Notes: a model not told the origin generated them from the letters alone. A DNA stretch of 16,935 bases from S012-135 sp964423785 (GCA_964423785.1 CAYRGZ010000045.1:1-16935); one strand, 5' to 3'. Numbered from the stretch's first letter, positions 1 to 7,957 are shown. A program made the numbers and translations.

Positions 1-3000
1 CTGTGGCCGCGGCCGGTTCGGGCGCCACGCAGCCACGCACGCGCCTGTTCAACCAGGCTGTAGAAGATGGGAACATAGACCAGGGTAAGGAGGGTGGAGA
101 CGATGAGCCCGCCGATGGCGACCACCGCCAGGGGAGAGAGGCGCTCCAGTCCTAGTGCCCTTTGGGCGGCCACAGGCCACATGCCCACCACGGTACAGGC
201 AACGGTCATGAAGATGGGCCGGGCCCGCATCCGTACCGCCCCGATGATGGCGCTTGTCATCTCCTCGCCCCGCTTTCGTGCCTGTTCGATGAAGTCGATG
301 AGCAGGATGGAATTGTTCACCACGATCCCGGCAAGGAGGATCATGCCCATTGTGGCAGGCATGCACATGTGGCGGCCGGTGATGAGAAGGCCCCATACCG
401 CCCCGATGGCGGCCAGGGGTATCGCCACCATGATGACGATGGGGCTTGCGACGGAGCGGAAGGTGATGACAAGGGAGAAGAAAAGAAGGATCACGGCGAT
501 TCCGAGGGCCTTGCCAAGGTGCTTGCCGGTCTCGCCCATGTTCCTGTATTCCCCTTGAAAGCTGAGCTGGTAGCCCGGGGGAAGTTGCAGGTCGGAAAGG
601 GCTTTCGTAATCCGGTCGTGCAGATGGCTTATGGCCGTAGTGGCTCGGTAGCCATAGACATCCACAACGGGCATGAGGTCCTTGCGGGTGAAAAGGGTCC
701 GGGTGAAGTGTTTCTCCACCGTGGCGAGTTCTGACAGGGGAATGATGCCCTTTGGCGTGCGTATCTCCGTGGCGAGGATGTCCCGCAGGCTGTCTCGCAG
801 GTCCGTTTCGTACCGTACCCGTATACGATAGCCGTCCTCGCCCGGCACCCGGAGGACCGACGCCGCCAGCCCCTCCACCGCCTGCCGCAATTGGCTGCTG
901 ACCTCTTCCGCGCCCGTGCCGTAAAGGGCGGCCTTGTGCGGGTCTATCACGAGGGCCGCTTCCCGCTTGTCCCAGGTCCAGGAACGGGAGACCGATGTGA
1001 GCCCTTGCACGCCCATGAGTCTGTCGGCCACCTGGTCGGCCAGTTTGTCCAGAACCCGTGGGTCTGGTCCTGAGAGCATTACATCCACTGGGGCGGCGAT
1101 GGAAGACAGGGGCGTTGCCCCGAAGTCATAGACGGACAGCGAAGTGATGCCAGGAATCCGAAGGGCCTTTTCCCTGATTTCCGCCTCGATCTGCCATATG
1201 GTCTTGTCCCGGTGAAACCGGTCGATGAAATGGGCGGTAATCATGCCGTCCTGCAGGGTTCTTCCCGTCCCGAAGCTGATCACCCCTGGCTCCGAGCCAA
1301 CGGTGAGGGCCGTCAGTTCGAGGCCGGGAATCTCCCGCAGCACCTCTTCCACCGCCTTTGCCACCCGTTCGGTGGTTTCGATGGATGCGTCCGCTTCGGT
1401 CTTGAAGGCCACCTTGACGATACCCGTGTCCATGGAGGGCATGAGGTCTCTGCCAACCAGGGGAAGTTGGCGCATGCTGACGGCCAGAAGCCCGATCCCG
1501 AGGACGATGAAGAGGGCCCTTTTCGTGAGGGCAAAGGCAACGAGGCCGGCGAAGAAGTCTCTGATCGGCCCCACCACGAACCGATCGACGAGGCCGGCTG
1601 CCCGTTCAAGGATGTTCTTTTTTTCGCCTCCAGCGGCCGCCAGCCTGCCGGCCAGCAGCGGGATGATGGTCACGGACACGAGGAACGACGAGAGCAGCGT
1701 GAGCGACAGGACCACGGTCAGGGGCCGCAGGATCTTTTCGGAATATCCACCCGCAAACATGATGGGAACAAGAACGATCACCGTTGTGAAGGTGCCGGCC
1801 CAGTCGGCGAGGATGATCTCGTTCAGCCCGTCGATCACCGCCTGCTTGACGGTCTTCCCTCCCTTGGCTACGTGACGCTGGATGTTTTCGATCACCACGA
1901 TGGAGTCATCCACCAGGAGCCCCACCGACAGGATGATGGCGGTCATGGTGACGATGTTGAGTTCGTATCCAAGCAGATACATGCCGGCAAAGGCCATGAA
2001 GCACGCCAGGGGAATGGACACGGCGGCAAGGAAGGCGAGCCTGAGGCTGGCAAGGGTCAGGAAGATCACGAGGACGGTCATGACCACCGAGTCCCGAAGG
2101 GCCTCGGCCATATTTTTGATGCTGGTTTCGATGAGGCTTTTCTGGGTGTCTGCCACCTGGAATTCTATCTCCGGAAACCGGGCCTGTATGTCTGGCAGGG
2201 CCTTTTCCACGGCGGCTATGGTGGTGGTGACATGACCGCTTTTTTCCGGCCGCAGGATGTTGAGACCGATGGCCTCCCGACCGTTGCCCATGAAGAGGCT
2301 CTGCCTGTCTTTGACACCCACCGTGATTTTCGCCACGTCTCCCAGGAGGACGGCCCGGCCGCCCCTGGTGGCGAGAACAATGGACTCGAGCTGGGAGATA
2401 TTGGCCTTCTCGCCGTAGGTTTTTATGCGAAGCTGATCCGCGGAGCGCAGAATGAGTCCGTCGGGGATGTTCAGGTTCTGCCCCCTGATGGCGATGATGA
2501 CACTGTTGAGATCGAGACCGAGCTCCTTGAGCCGGGCCGGATCGACATCGACCCGTATTTCCGGCAGATGGCCTCCGAATACCTCGACCTCGCCAACCTG
2601 CGGGATGCGCAAAAAGGCCTCCCGGATTGCATTGTCCGCGAGCTGGCGCATCTTGGCCATATCGAGGCCGGAGCCCTTTTTGGGAGCCAGGGCCAGGGTG
2701 AAGACAGGGGCTGTAGCATCACTCACCTTGAAAATCTGCGGCGGCAGGATGTCGGGGGGAAGTCCTGCCTCGATCCTTTTCAGGGTATTGGCCACGTCGG
2801 TGGCAGCGGCGTCCAGGCCCTTCTCGTAGTCGAATTCCACCGACACCGCCGCCATGCCGTCCTGGCTGCTTGACCGGACGGTGCGCACAAGGCCTATGGC
2901 GTACAGGGCCTTTTCAACCGGTCGTGTGACCTTGTCTTCGATATCCCCGGCCGACGCCCCTGGTTGGGATATGAGGACGACCACCTGCGGGTAATTGGCA

Positions 3001-3125
3001 TCCGGGAAGAGGTTCATGGGCATCGACTTGAAGCCGATGAGACCGAGAACGGCACAGAGGAAGAGGACGGATACCACCAGATGGGGCCGTCGCAGGATAT
3101 GGCTTGCAAGGTCGAAGGAGGCCAT
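1..3125 (-). CDS. RND efflux transporter permease (AcrB/HAE-type), 3' end cut by window
   Basis: Inner-membrane proton-driven pump of a tripartite efflux complex, working with the two genes upstream. Reading from the ATG at 3123-3125, 1041 codons stay open to the window edge, close to the usual full length of about 1020-1050 aa, so only a few C-terminal residues are missing. The start reads MASFDLASHILRRPHLVVSV, with the first membrane helix following. Helix 4 carries GLLVDDSIVVIEN, placing D406 and D407 where AcrB has its proton-relay pair D407/D408. Helix 10 reads GIVVNNSILLID (about residues 933-944), so asparagines stand where AcrB has its relay lysine; this is seen in many HAE/CzcA-like pumps. 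The porter-domain pattern (SMPMNLFPDANYPQVVV, VTRPVEKAL) is typical. The gene starts 2 bases after the fusion-protein stop, so translational coupling is likely. Family certain; substrate cannot be told. Confidence 0.95.
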   Translation of the reverse strand, partial: MASFDLASHILRRPHLVVSVLFLCAVLGLIGFKSMPMNLFPDANYPQVVVLISQPGASAGDIEDKVTRPVEKALYAIGLVRTVRSSSQDGMAAVSVEFDYEKGLDAAATDVANTLKRIEAGLPPDILPPQIFKVSDATAPVFTLALAPKKGSGLDMAKMRQLADNAIREAFLRIPQVGEVEVFGGHLPEIRVDVDPARLKELGLDLNSVIIAIRGQNLNIPDGLILRSADQLRIKTYGEKANISQLESIVLATRGGRAVLLGDVAKITVGVKDRQSLFMGNGREAIGLNILRPEKSGHVTTTIAAVEKALPDIQARFPEIEFQVADTQKSLIETSIKNMAEALRDSVVMTVLVIFLTLASLRLAFLAAVSIPLACFMAFAGMYLLGYELNIVTMTAIILSVGLLVDDSIVVIENIQRHVAKGGKTVKQAVIDGLNEIILADWAGTFTTVIVLVPIMFAGGYSEKILRPLTVVLSLTLLSSFLVSVTIIPLLAGRLAAAGGEKKNILERAAGLVDRFVVGPIRDFFAGLVAFALTKRALFIVLGIGLLAVSMRQLPLVGRDLMPSMDTGIVKVAFKTEADASIETTERVAKAVEEVLREIPGLELTALTVGSEPGVISFGTGRTLQDGMITAHFIDRFHRDKTIWQIEAEIREKALRIPGITSLSVYDFGATPLSSIAAPVDVMLSGPDPRVLDKLADQVADRLMGVQGLTSVSRSWTWDKREAALVIDPHKAALYGTGAEEVSSQLRQAVEGLAASVLRVPGEDGYRIRVRYETDLRDSLRDILATEIRTPKGIIPLSELATVEKHFTRTLFTRKDLMPVVDVYGYRATTAISHLHDRITKALSDLQLPPGYQLSFQGEYRNMGETGKHLGKALGIAVILLFFSLVITFRSVASPIVIMVAIPLAAIGAVWGLLITGRHMCMPATMGMILLAGIVVNNSILLIDFIEQARKRGEEMTSAIIGAVRMRARPIFMTVACTVVGMWPVAAQRALGLERLSPLAVVAIGGLIVSTLLTLVYVPIFYSLVEQARAWLRGARTGRGH

Positions 3126-3127
3126 AG

Positions 3128-4288
3128 CTACCGTCCTGTGGGCTCTGCTTGGTCTGCCGGGCGGACCTTCTGGCCTTCATGGAGCCGCAGAAGGACGTCT
3201 TCTCCTGCTGTAACCACCCTGGTGCCAGGGATGAGCTCCCCTGCCACGCAGACGACGTCCGGATTCCGCACAAGAACCTTCACCGGTACCGGACGTATCT
3301 GGTTCTCATGGTCCAGAGTAAAGACGAGGGTGGGGGCGTAGGCCTGCTCGAGAAGGGATCGTGCCGGCAGGATGAGACCTGACTCCTCGCGGACCATGAT
3401 GAGCACATGCAGGCTCGATCCTGTGGGCAGGGTAAAGGGCCTTGTATCCAGATCGATCTCGCATACGGGAAGAAGATCGCCTTCCGAGCTGCCGGCCGGG
3501 TACAGGCGGCTGATTCTGGCCTCCAAGGCCGCCTCCTTTCCCTGGTCTGGAGGAAGGATCTTCACCGGCATGTTGGTCTTCAGCCGGGGAAAGACTGCCT
3601 GGGGAACATGCACGACCAGCGTGTAACCGGAGTCGAGGGCCTCAAGCGTGAGAATAGGCTTGCCTGCCAGCGCCGTATCCCCGGGCTCCATGAGCCTCTT
3701 GGTGACGAGAGCGTCAAAGGGGGCGGTAAGCCGTGTGTACGAACGTTCCACCCGGGCGCTCTCAAGGGCGTTTTCAAGCTCGATCACCCTGGCCCTTGCC
3801 GCCGCAAGCGCCGCTTGCGATCGGTCGAGCGCCTCCTTGCTGAGGGCCTTTTGTTCGTAAAGTTCGAGATCCCGGTCGTAGATGCCCTGCGTAGTGTACA
3901 AAGAGGTCTTGGCTGCCTCGATCTGGGCCTTGAGCGACCGGATCTTCGTGTCTTGGATTCTTGCGTCGAGGACGGCCAATATCTCCCCCTTTTTCACCGT
4001 CTCTCCCTCCCTGACCCTGATGTCGGTGATCTGGGCCGTGATCCTGGGGGAGAGCTGGACAGTGGTCTTGGCCTGCAGGATGCCAAGGTAGCGGCGGCTC
4101 TCGCCCAATCGTCCTTCGCGGACCACGTCGGTTCGGACGGCAAGCGGGAGCATCGTTGGCGGCTCGGCCCTGGCAAGCTCTTGTTTCTTGTGCTGGATGA
4201 TACGCACGCCTGCGGCCGCCAGGCCCAGGGCCAGCACCAGGCCCAGGGCAACCTTGAAGAATCGGGAAACGGTTATTGACTGTGCCAT
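3128..4288 (-). CDS. RND efflux periplasmic adaptor (HlyD/membrane-fusion protein)
   Basis: Periplasmic adaptor that bridges the RND pump and the TolC-type channel. The 386-aa protein has an N-terminal membrane segment (about residues 10-30, VALGLVLALGLAAAGV). A lipoyl/barrel-sandwich half-motif follows (GETVKKGEILAVLD), then a long alpha-helical hairpin (about 105-175, rich in Q, A, E, L), the second lipoyl half (YTRLTAPFDALVTKRLMEPG) and C-terminal beta domains. The ATG at 4286-4288 is preferred because it is preceded by GGAA at 8-base spacing and gives a proper signal anchor. An upstream in-frame start at 4354 would add 22 residues without a signal and overlap the tolC-like gene. There is no lipobox cysteine, so it is probably anchored by the uncleaved N-terminal helix. 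It lies 28 bases after the channel gene and 2 bases before the pump. Confidence 0.93.
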   Translation of the reverse strand: MAQSITVSRFFKVALGLVLALGLAAAGVRIIQHKKQELARAEPPTMLPLAVRTDVVREGRLGESRRYLGILQAKTTVQLSPRITAQITDIRVREGETVKKGEILAVLDARIQDTKIRSLKAQIEAAKTSLYTTQGIYDRDLELYEQKALSKEALDRSQAALAAARARVIELENALESARVERSYTRLTAPFDALVTKRLMEPGDTALAGKPILTLEALDSGYTLVVHVPQAVFPRLKTNMPVKILPPDQGKEAALEARISRLYPAGSSEGDLLPVCEIDLDTRPFTLPTGSSLHVLIMVREESGLILPARSLLEQAYAPTLVFTLDHENQIRPVPVKVLVRNPDVVCVAGELIPGTRVVTAGEDVLLRLHEGQKVRPADQAEPTGR

Positions 4289-4316
4289 GAGATGTGTTCC
4301 AGGGTAGTGTGGGGAT

Positions 4317-5660
4317 TCAGGAGCCTTTTCGGGGCAGGATGGTGCCGGCTGCAAGCCGGATGGCCGTCATGGCCGCCGCCTTGTCGTAGAGGGCCTGCGT
4401 AAGCTGGGCCTTGGCCGTCTGCCAAGCGGCCTGGGCCTGCAACAAGTCGGTAACCGTACCGGCACCCTTTTCGTAGCGCAGTTTTTCGATCCGAAAGGCC
4501 TCGGCGGCGCTTTCCTGGATCTTCCTGGCAAGGCCAAGGCGGGCCTCCGCCTCCTTGAGGGCCGAACGGGCTGCAAGGAGCTGGGATCTTGCCTCGAGAC
4601 GAAGGGCCTGCAGGCGTTTGCGGGCCGCCATCACCTTTGCCTGGGCCTCAGCGATTTTGGCCGCAATGGTTCCACCGCTGAATATGTTCAAGGAGAGGTT
4701 GACGCCGGTGGACCAGACCTCTTCGTCGCCTTCGAAGCCGCTTCCCGCTCGCCTTCCGTAGTCACCAAACAGATCAAGGCTTGGCCGTCGCAGGCCCCGT
4801 GCCCGTTCGAGGGCCGCTTCGGCCTTTTCCACCTGCCTCTGGGCCTGGATGACATCCGGCCGTTTTTCGAGGAGTTCCTCTACGGAATCGGGTAGGGGGG
4901 GAGAAGAGGCGGCGTCTGTCAGGTCGCCGGTGACGTGCGGTTCGACGGATGGCTCCAATCCCATCAGGAGTGCAAGGCGCTGCCGTGCTCGTCCGAGCGC
5001 CTCCCTGGTGGAGACCATGGCCTGTTCCTGGGAGGCGAGTTGGGTATCCATCTCCATCAGGTCCAGGGGCGCTATTCGTCCCACTTGTAGCCGTAATGCG
5101 GCGTCGGCCCTGGCTTTCTTGAGGGCTTCCAGGGTGTCGGCCTGGGCTCTGAGCAGTGCCTGCAAGGAGAGGATGAAATGAAAGGTGTCCGTAACCTGGG
5201 CGGCCAGGAGCTGTCTGTTGCGGATGGTTCCGGCCCTGGCGGCGGCCGTGGCGGACGATGCCGCCCGGACGTCTGCTTGCAATCTGCCCCCCTGGAAAAG
5301 CGGGACGGAAAGCCGAAGGCCCGTGCCGTATTGATCCCGGCTGAAATAGGGCAACTCCCCGCCAAACCCCTTGATGGGAACGACGGTCGCAGGGTCACTC
5401 AAGCGTTTGTAGGAGCCATAGGCATTGATTTGGGGGAACCGCCGTCCCTGCGCTCCCTTGAAAACCGCCTTGGAGGCCTCCTCTTCCATCTGGTCGGCCT
5501 GAAGACCGGGATTGTTGGCAAGGGCCGTCTCGATGGCCTGCTCCAATGTGTACGTGCCGGCTTGAGCAGCTTCCGGGGCGGCGGCAAAGGAGACGAAAAA
5601 ACAGAGAAGGAGATACCCGCCCGACAGCAATATGTTAGTAATTAGATACTTACATTTCAT
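4317..5660 (-). CDS. TolC-family outer-membrane efflux channel (OEP)
   Basis: Outer-membrane/periplasmic tunnel protein completing the tripartite pump. The 447-aa product begins with a signal peptide (MKCKYLITNILLSGGYLLLC, probable cleavage after AAQA). The mature part opens with TYTLEQAIETALANNPGLQA, the characteristic start of the first OEP repeat. The second repeat contains RPDVIQAQRQVEKAEAALER and ends with LRYEKGAGTVTDLLQAQ, matching the family's signature; long coiled-coil helices lie between. The ATG at 5658-5660 is chosen because AGGGAG lies 11 bases upstream. A GTG at 5672 would add four residues but has the purine stretch pressed against it. The cysteine in LLLC is not a good lipobox, so the protein is probably not lipidated. 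The gene starts 15 bases after the repressor stop. Confidence 0.93.
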   Translation of the reverse strand: MKCKYLITNILLSGGYLLLCFFVSFAAAPEAAQAGTYTLEQAIETALANNPGLQADQMEEEASKAVFKGAQGRRFPQINAYGSYKRLSDPATVVPIKGFGGELPYFSRDQYGTGLRLSVPLFQGGRLQADVRAASSATAAARAGTIRNRQLLAAQVTDTFHFILSLQALLRAQADTLEALKKARADAALRLQVGRIAPLDLMEMDTQLASQEQAMVSTREALGRARQRLALLMGLEPSVEPHVTGDLTDAASSPPLPDSVEELLEKRPDVIQAQRQVEKAEAALERARGLRRPSLDLFGDYGRRAGSGFEGDEEVWSTGVNLSLNIFSGGTIAAKIAEAQAKVMAARKRLQALRLEARSQLLAARSALKEAEARLGLARKIQESAAEAFRIEKLRYEKGAGTVTDLLQAQAAWQTAKAQLTQALYDKAAAMTAIRLAAGTILPRKGS

Positions 5661-5675
5661 GGCAAAAAACACTCC

Positions 5676-6293
5676 CTAGCCGATCTGGGGAGGAACGACC
5701 CCATTCAGGAAACATTGGATGATAGAGGTCTTTGCTTCGGCAAGGTCAAAGACTTCGGGGTCGTATGCTCCAAGGAAGTAGCGTGTGAGGGAGCCCTGGA
5801 TCATGCCGGCCAGACAGGTTGCGCAGATGTCTGTGTCGATATCTTTCCTGAAGTGGCCGCTGGTGATTCCCGCCTGCAGGAGTGTTTCCACCAGGGCCTT
5901 GAAGCCCACGAAAATGGCCAGCATGGCCTTGCGCAGTTCCGGATCGTTATGCTGGATGGATTCTGCAAGCAGGATCAGGTTCACCCCCTTGTTGGCGAGG
6001 AGAAAATCAATGGTCTTTTCCACAAAGACCTCAAGGCGCTGCGGCGGCGGGCAGTCCAGCGCCAGCACCGGGGAAAGCGTTGCAAGGAGGTTTTGCCTGA
6101 CAAAGGCATAAAGAGCGAAAAGCATGGCCCGCTTGTTTTCGAAATGCCTGTACATGGCGGCCTCCGTAAAACCGATACCCTGGGCCACCCGTTTCATGGT
6201 AAGGGCCTTGCTCCCTTCTTCCGCCAGTATCCGCAGCGCCTCCGCGAGGATTTCTTTTTGCCGAGGGGTAAAGGTGTGTTGTTGGGAAGTCAT
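5676..6293 (-). CDS. TetR/AcrR-family transcriptional repressor
   Basis: Probable local repressor of the efflux operon it heads. The N-terminal helix-turn-helix is clear (ALTMKRVAQGIGFTEAAMYR, then HFENKRAML), followed by a helical ligand-binding/dimerisation domain of ordinary length. The protein is 205 aa from the ATG at 6291-6293 (MTSQQHTF). An ATG at 6305 would add four residues but falls inside the predicted -10 element, so it is unlikely. No Shine-Dalgarno precedes 6293. The predicted transcription start (about 6294) nearly coincides with the ATG, which suggests a leaderless message. An 18-bp near-palindrome directly upstream is the likely operator, giving negative autoregulation and co-regulation of the three pump genes, which have no visible promoter of their own. 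The inducing ligand is unknown. Confidence 0.92.
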   Translation of the reverse strand: MTSQQHTFTPRQKEILAEALRILAEEGSKALTMKRVAQGIGFTEAAMYRHFENKRAMLFALYAFVRQNLLATLSPVLALDCPPPQRLEVFVEKTIDFLLANKGVNLILLAESIQHNDPELRKAMLAIFVGFKALVETLLQAGITSGHFRKDIDTDICATCLAGMIQGSLTRYFLGAYDPEVFDLAEAKTSIIQCFLNGVVPPQIG

Positions 6294-6296
6294 GTT

Positions 6297-6314
6297 TGTT
6301 AGCATATACTAACA
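6297..6314. promoter_or_regulatory. Near-palindromic operator, probably for the TetR-type repressor
   Basis: The sequence TGTTAGCATATACTAACA equals its own reverse complement at 16 of 18 positions, with perfect 6-base arms TGTTAG/CTAACA. It covers the predicted -10 hexamer of the leftward promoter and ends 3 bases from the repressor start. This is the usual placement and size for a TetR-family site. It is seen directly; that this repressor binds it is inference. Confidence 0.75.
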
Positions 6315-6329
6315 GCCAGGGGCTGGCAA
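6301..6329 (-). promoter_or_regulatory. Sigma70-like promoter of the efflux operon
   Basis: On the minus strand, TTGCCA (6329-6324) and TATGCT (6306-6301) are separated by exactly 17 bases, which is 5/6 and 4/6 to consensus. The expected transcription start is about 6294, one base before the ATG at 6293. The -10 lies inside the palindromic operator, so bound repressor would block polymerase. Confidence 0.65.
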
Positions 6330-6369
6330 GCAGTTTCTTCGTCTGCCTTGCCTCAACATGGCCCGTTGC

Positions 6370-6395
6370 CGTTCGGGATGGCCTCTTCCCGAACG
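6370..6395. promoter_or_regulatory. 9-bp inverted repeat just upstream of a promoter
   Basis: CGTTCGGGA (6370-6378) and TCCCGAACG (6387-6395) are perfect complements separated by 8 bases. The dyad ends 3 bases before the -35 hexamer at 6399 and is centred near -52 from the predicted start. This fits an activator or repressor site better than a terminator, because no gene ends here on either strand. Confidence 0.5.
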
Positions 6396-6398
6396 TAA

Positions 6399-6427
6399 TT
6401 GATTTTTCCGCCGACTCTGTCTATACT
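6399..6427 (+). promoter_or_regulatory. Sigma70-like promoter of the 63-aa gene / HSS-like operon
   Basis: TTGATT (6399-6404) and TATACT (6422-6427) have a 17-base spacer, 4/6 and 5/6 to consensus. The expected start is near 6434, leaving a leader of about 54 bases to the ATG at 6488. A perfect 12-base palindrome GGCCTCGAGGCC (6431-6442) sits on the predicted start and could be an operator. Confidence 0.6.
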
Positions 6428-6487
6428 TGCGGCCTCGAGGCCGGAACGAACGTAACTGCCTTGCGAAAAAAAAAGAGGAGAAACCGG

Positions 6488-6679
6488 ATGTTGCCCATCG
6501 CGAGCAAACCCATCGACATGACCAAGGTGAGGGCCATCGTCTATCACCTGCCGGAGGGGGAGACCGTCGTCCTCGAGGCCGATGGCCTGGAAGAATTCCT
6601 CGAGTTTACCTTCGGCCGTATCTGTGACACCTCGGAGATCGACGGCACCATCCACGTCTATCCCATCGGTAACGCATAG
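6488..6679 (+). CDS. Unrecognised small protein (63 aa) ahead of the HSS-like gene
   Basis: Family not recognised. The ATG at 6488 has a strong Shine-Dalgarno, GAGGAG at 6475-6480 with 7-base spacing. This decides the start against longer in-frame readings from 6296, which would run through the predicted promoter. The product is acidic and soluble, with no signal peptide or membrane helix. Its core reads TKVRAIVYHLPEGETVVLEA and continues through LEEFLEFTFGRICD to a beta-like tail IDGTIHVYPIGNA, suggesting a small alpha/beta fold. One cysteine is present (residue 47). The gene stops 14 bases before the homospermidine-synthase-like gene and shares its promoter, so it is probably translated with it and may act on the same pathway or enzyme. 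That functional link is inference from position only. Confidence 0.75.
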   Translation: MLPIASKPIDMTKVRAIVYHLPEGETVVLEADGLEEFLEFTFGRICDTSEIDGTIHVYPIGNA

Positions 6680-6693
6680 CGAGGCGTCTCTTT

Positions 6694-7878
6694 GTGTTGG
6701 AACCACCCCGTTACCGCAGTCTGATTCTCGCCGGTCTTGGCGCCGTGGGCCGCGCCCTGTGCATCATCGGCCGGCGTGAGCTTGCCTCCTTCGAGCAGGT
6801 GGTGGCCGTGGATCGGCGACCCTTGCCGCCCTTCGTCGAACTGCCGACCGGTGTCCGGTTCGAGCAGTGGGACATCACCGACACCGCTCGGCTGACGAAG
6901 CTCCTCGATACCCTGCCGAAACCGGTCCTGTTCGTCAACCTCTGCGTGGGCATCGATAACCTGCCGCTGCGCCGCTTTATGGCCGACCGGGAGGTGGCCT
7001 ACCTCGATTCGGCCTGCTGCGCGCCGGCGGGCAGTAACGAGGTTCGTTTTTCCCGTATGATGCCCCACTCTTTGGCGCCGGTGGAAAGCCGCCATCCCCA
7101 ATGGCTGTGTTGGGGCATCAACCCCGGCATGGTGGAAATCGTCGCCCGCCGGTTGATCGACGACGCTGGCCGGCCGGGACCGTTCTCGGTTACCGTCTTC
7201 GAGCATGATGAGATCCATACCGACACCAGCGGCGAGCGGGTGGCGGTGGGGTGGTGCTGCGATTCTCTCATCGAGGAGGTCATGGAGTCACCCTCCTATT
7301 TCGTTGCCGGCGGTCGGGACGTTGAGGACGTCGAACCCGGCACTCGGCCGCTGACAGCCCGCTGGAACGGGGCCGCGGTGGCCAGCCGACTGGTCGGTCA
7401 CGAAGATATCTGGAATCTCGGCCGCATCGAATCGGTGCGCGATGCCGCCTTTGTCTACGGGCTTCACCCGCGGATCATGGCGATCTTCGATACCGGTGAG
7501 GTCGCCGCCGCCAAGGAAACGTTCTACGTGCCGGATCCGACCGAACCGGTGTACGGTCTCGAACGGGTGGCCGTACAGGTGCGCGCCGACGACGCGGATG
7601 TCTATCACCGCACCCTGCTCTGGCAGGAAGATCATCACCAGACCTGGCAGCGGTTCCGGATCAACGCCGTCCAGTACCAGACCGCCAAGTCGGTCCTCTT
7701 CGCCATGCTGCTCCTGCACGAGTCGCCCTTTGGCGCCATCCCCGGCAACCATACCGCCTCCTCGTTGCCCATCGACCGGGACACGTGGCCGGTCATTGAT
7801 TCCTACCTCCGGCGCCTCGACATTGCCTGGCAGGACGCCACCCCCCTGGGGCTTACTTGCCTTCCTGAAGTTTTTTAG
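6694..7878 (+). CDS. Homospermidine-synthase-like protein (saccharopine dehydrogenase family)
   Basis: Probable cytosolic NAD(P)-dependent enzyme of the saccharopine-dehydrogenase/homospermidine-synthase superfamily; 394 aa against roughly 470 for well-known bacterial homospermidine synthases. The Rossmann loop is GLGAVG (residues 14-19). Matches to the homospermidine synthase pattern, from memory, are VNLCVGIDNL (81-90, family NLSVDxxxL), GINPGMVE (141-148, family GANPGMVS), the glutamate in VFEHDE (E170), the tryptophan in AVGWCCD (W187, family NTW) and the glutamates in SLIEEVM (194-195). The acidic residue expected near the family's VVEPW stretch is missing; here the sequence is LDSACCAPAG. 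It starts with GTG at 6694, with GAGG 9 bases upstream. Polyamine synthesis is the leading guess; a different amine substrate or a carboxyspermidine-type reaction is possible. Confidence 0.75.
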   Translation: MLEPPRYRSLILAGLGAVGRALCIIGRRELASFEQVVAVDRRPLPPFVELPTGVRFEQWDITDTARLTKLLDTLPKPVLFVNLCVGIDNLPLRRFMADREVAYLDSACCAPAGSNEVRFSRMMPHSLAPVESRHPQWLCWGINPGMVEIVARRLIDDAGRPGPFSVTVFEHDEIHTDTSGERVAVGWCCDSLIEEVMESPSYFVAGGRDVEDVEPGTRPLTARWNGAAVASRLVGHEDIWNLGRIESVRDAAFVYGLHPRIMAIFDTGEVAAAKETFYVPDPTEPVYGLERVAVQVRADDADVYHRTLLWQEDHHQTWQRFRINAVQYQTAKSVLFAMLLLHESPFGAIPGNHTASSLPIDRDTWPVIDSYLRRLDIAWQDATPLGLTCLPEVF

Positions 7879-7900
7879 TTCTTCCAGCTGGTTATGTATC

Positions 7901-7922
7901 GATGTCGGGTTGGATGTCGGGT
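7901..7922. repeat. 10-bp direct repeat upstream of the tetraheme cytochrome
   Basis: GATGTCGGGT occurs at 7901-7910 and again at 7913-7922, a 12-base period. A partial third match (CGATGTC) lies at 7944-7950. The spacing, about one helical turn, would suit tandem half-sites for an activator of the cytochrome gene at 8029. Chance similarity in GC-rich sequence is not excluded. Confidence 0.35.
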
Positions 7923-7957
7923 GCGATCCGCCCGCATGCCGGCCGATGTCCATTGCC

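Noticed and set aside
1212..2873. 553-aa open frame on the plus strand inside the RND gene
   Set aside because: It is exactly antisense in codon register to the RND pump. The translation is dominated by G, H, D, R and Q with no domain, an artefact of GC-rich codon use on the other strand.
5661..5672. GTG start at 5672 for the TolC-type gene
   Set aside because: The AGGGA purine stretch would directly touch the codon. The ATG at 5660 has proper spacing and gives a cleaner signal peptide.
6370..6395. Intrinsic terminator
   Set aside because: No upstream plus-strand gene ends here, the minus-strand gene reads away from it, and the T-rich stretch after it is the -35 region of a promoter.
6296..6487. 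N-terminal extension (64 residues) of the 63-aa protein starting at 6296
   Set aside because: It would begin inside the TetR operator and run through the -35/-10 promoter and both dyads. The GAGGAG site at 6475-6480 clearly supports the ATG at 6488.
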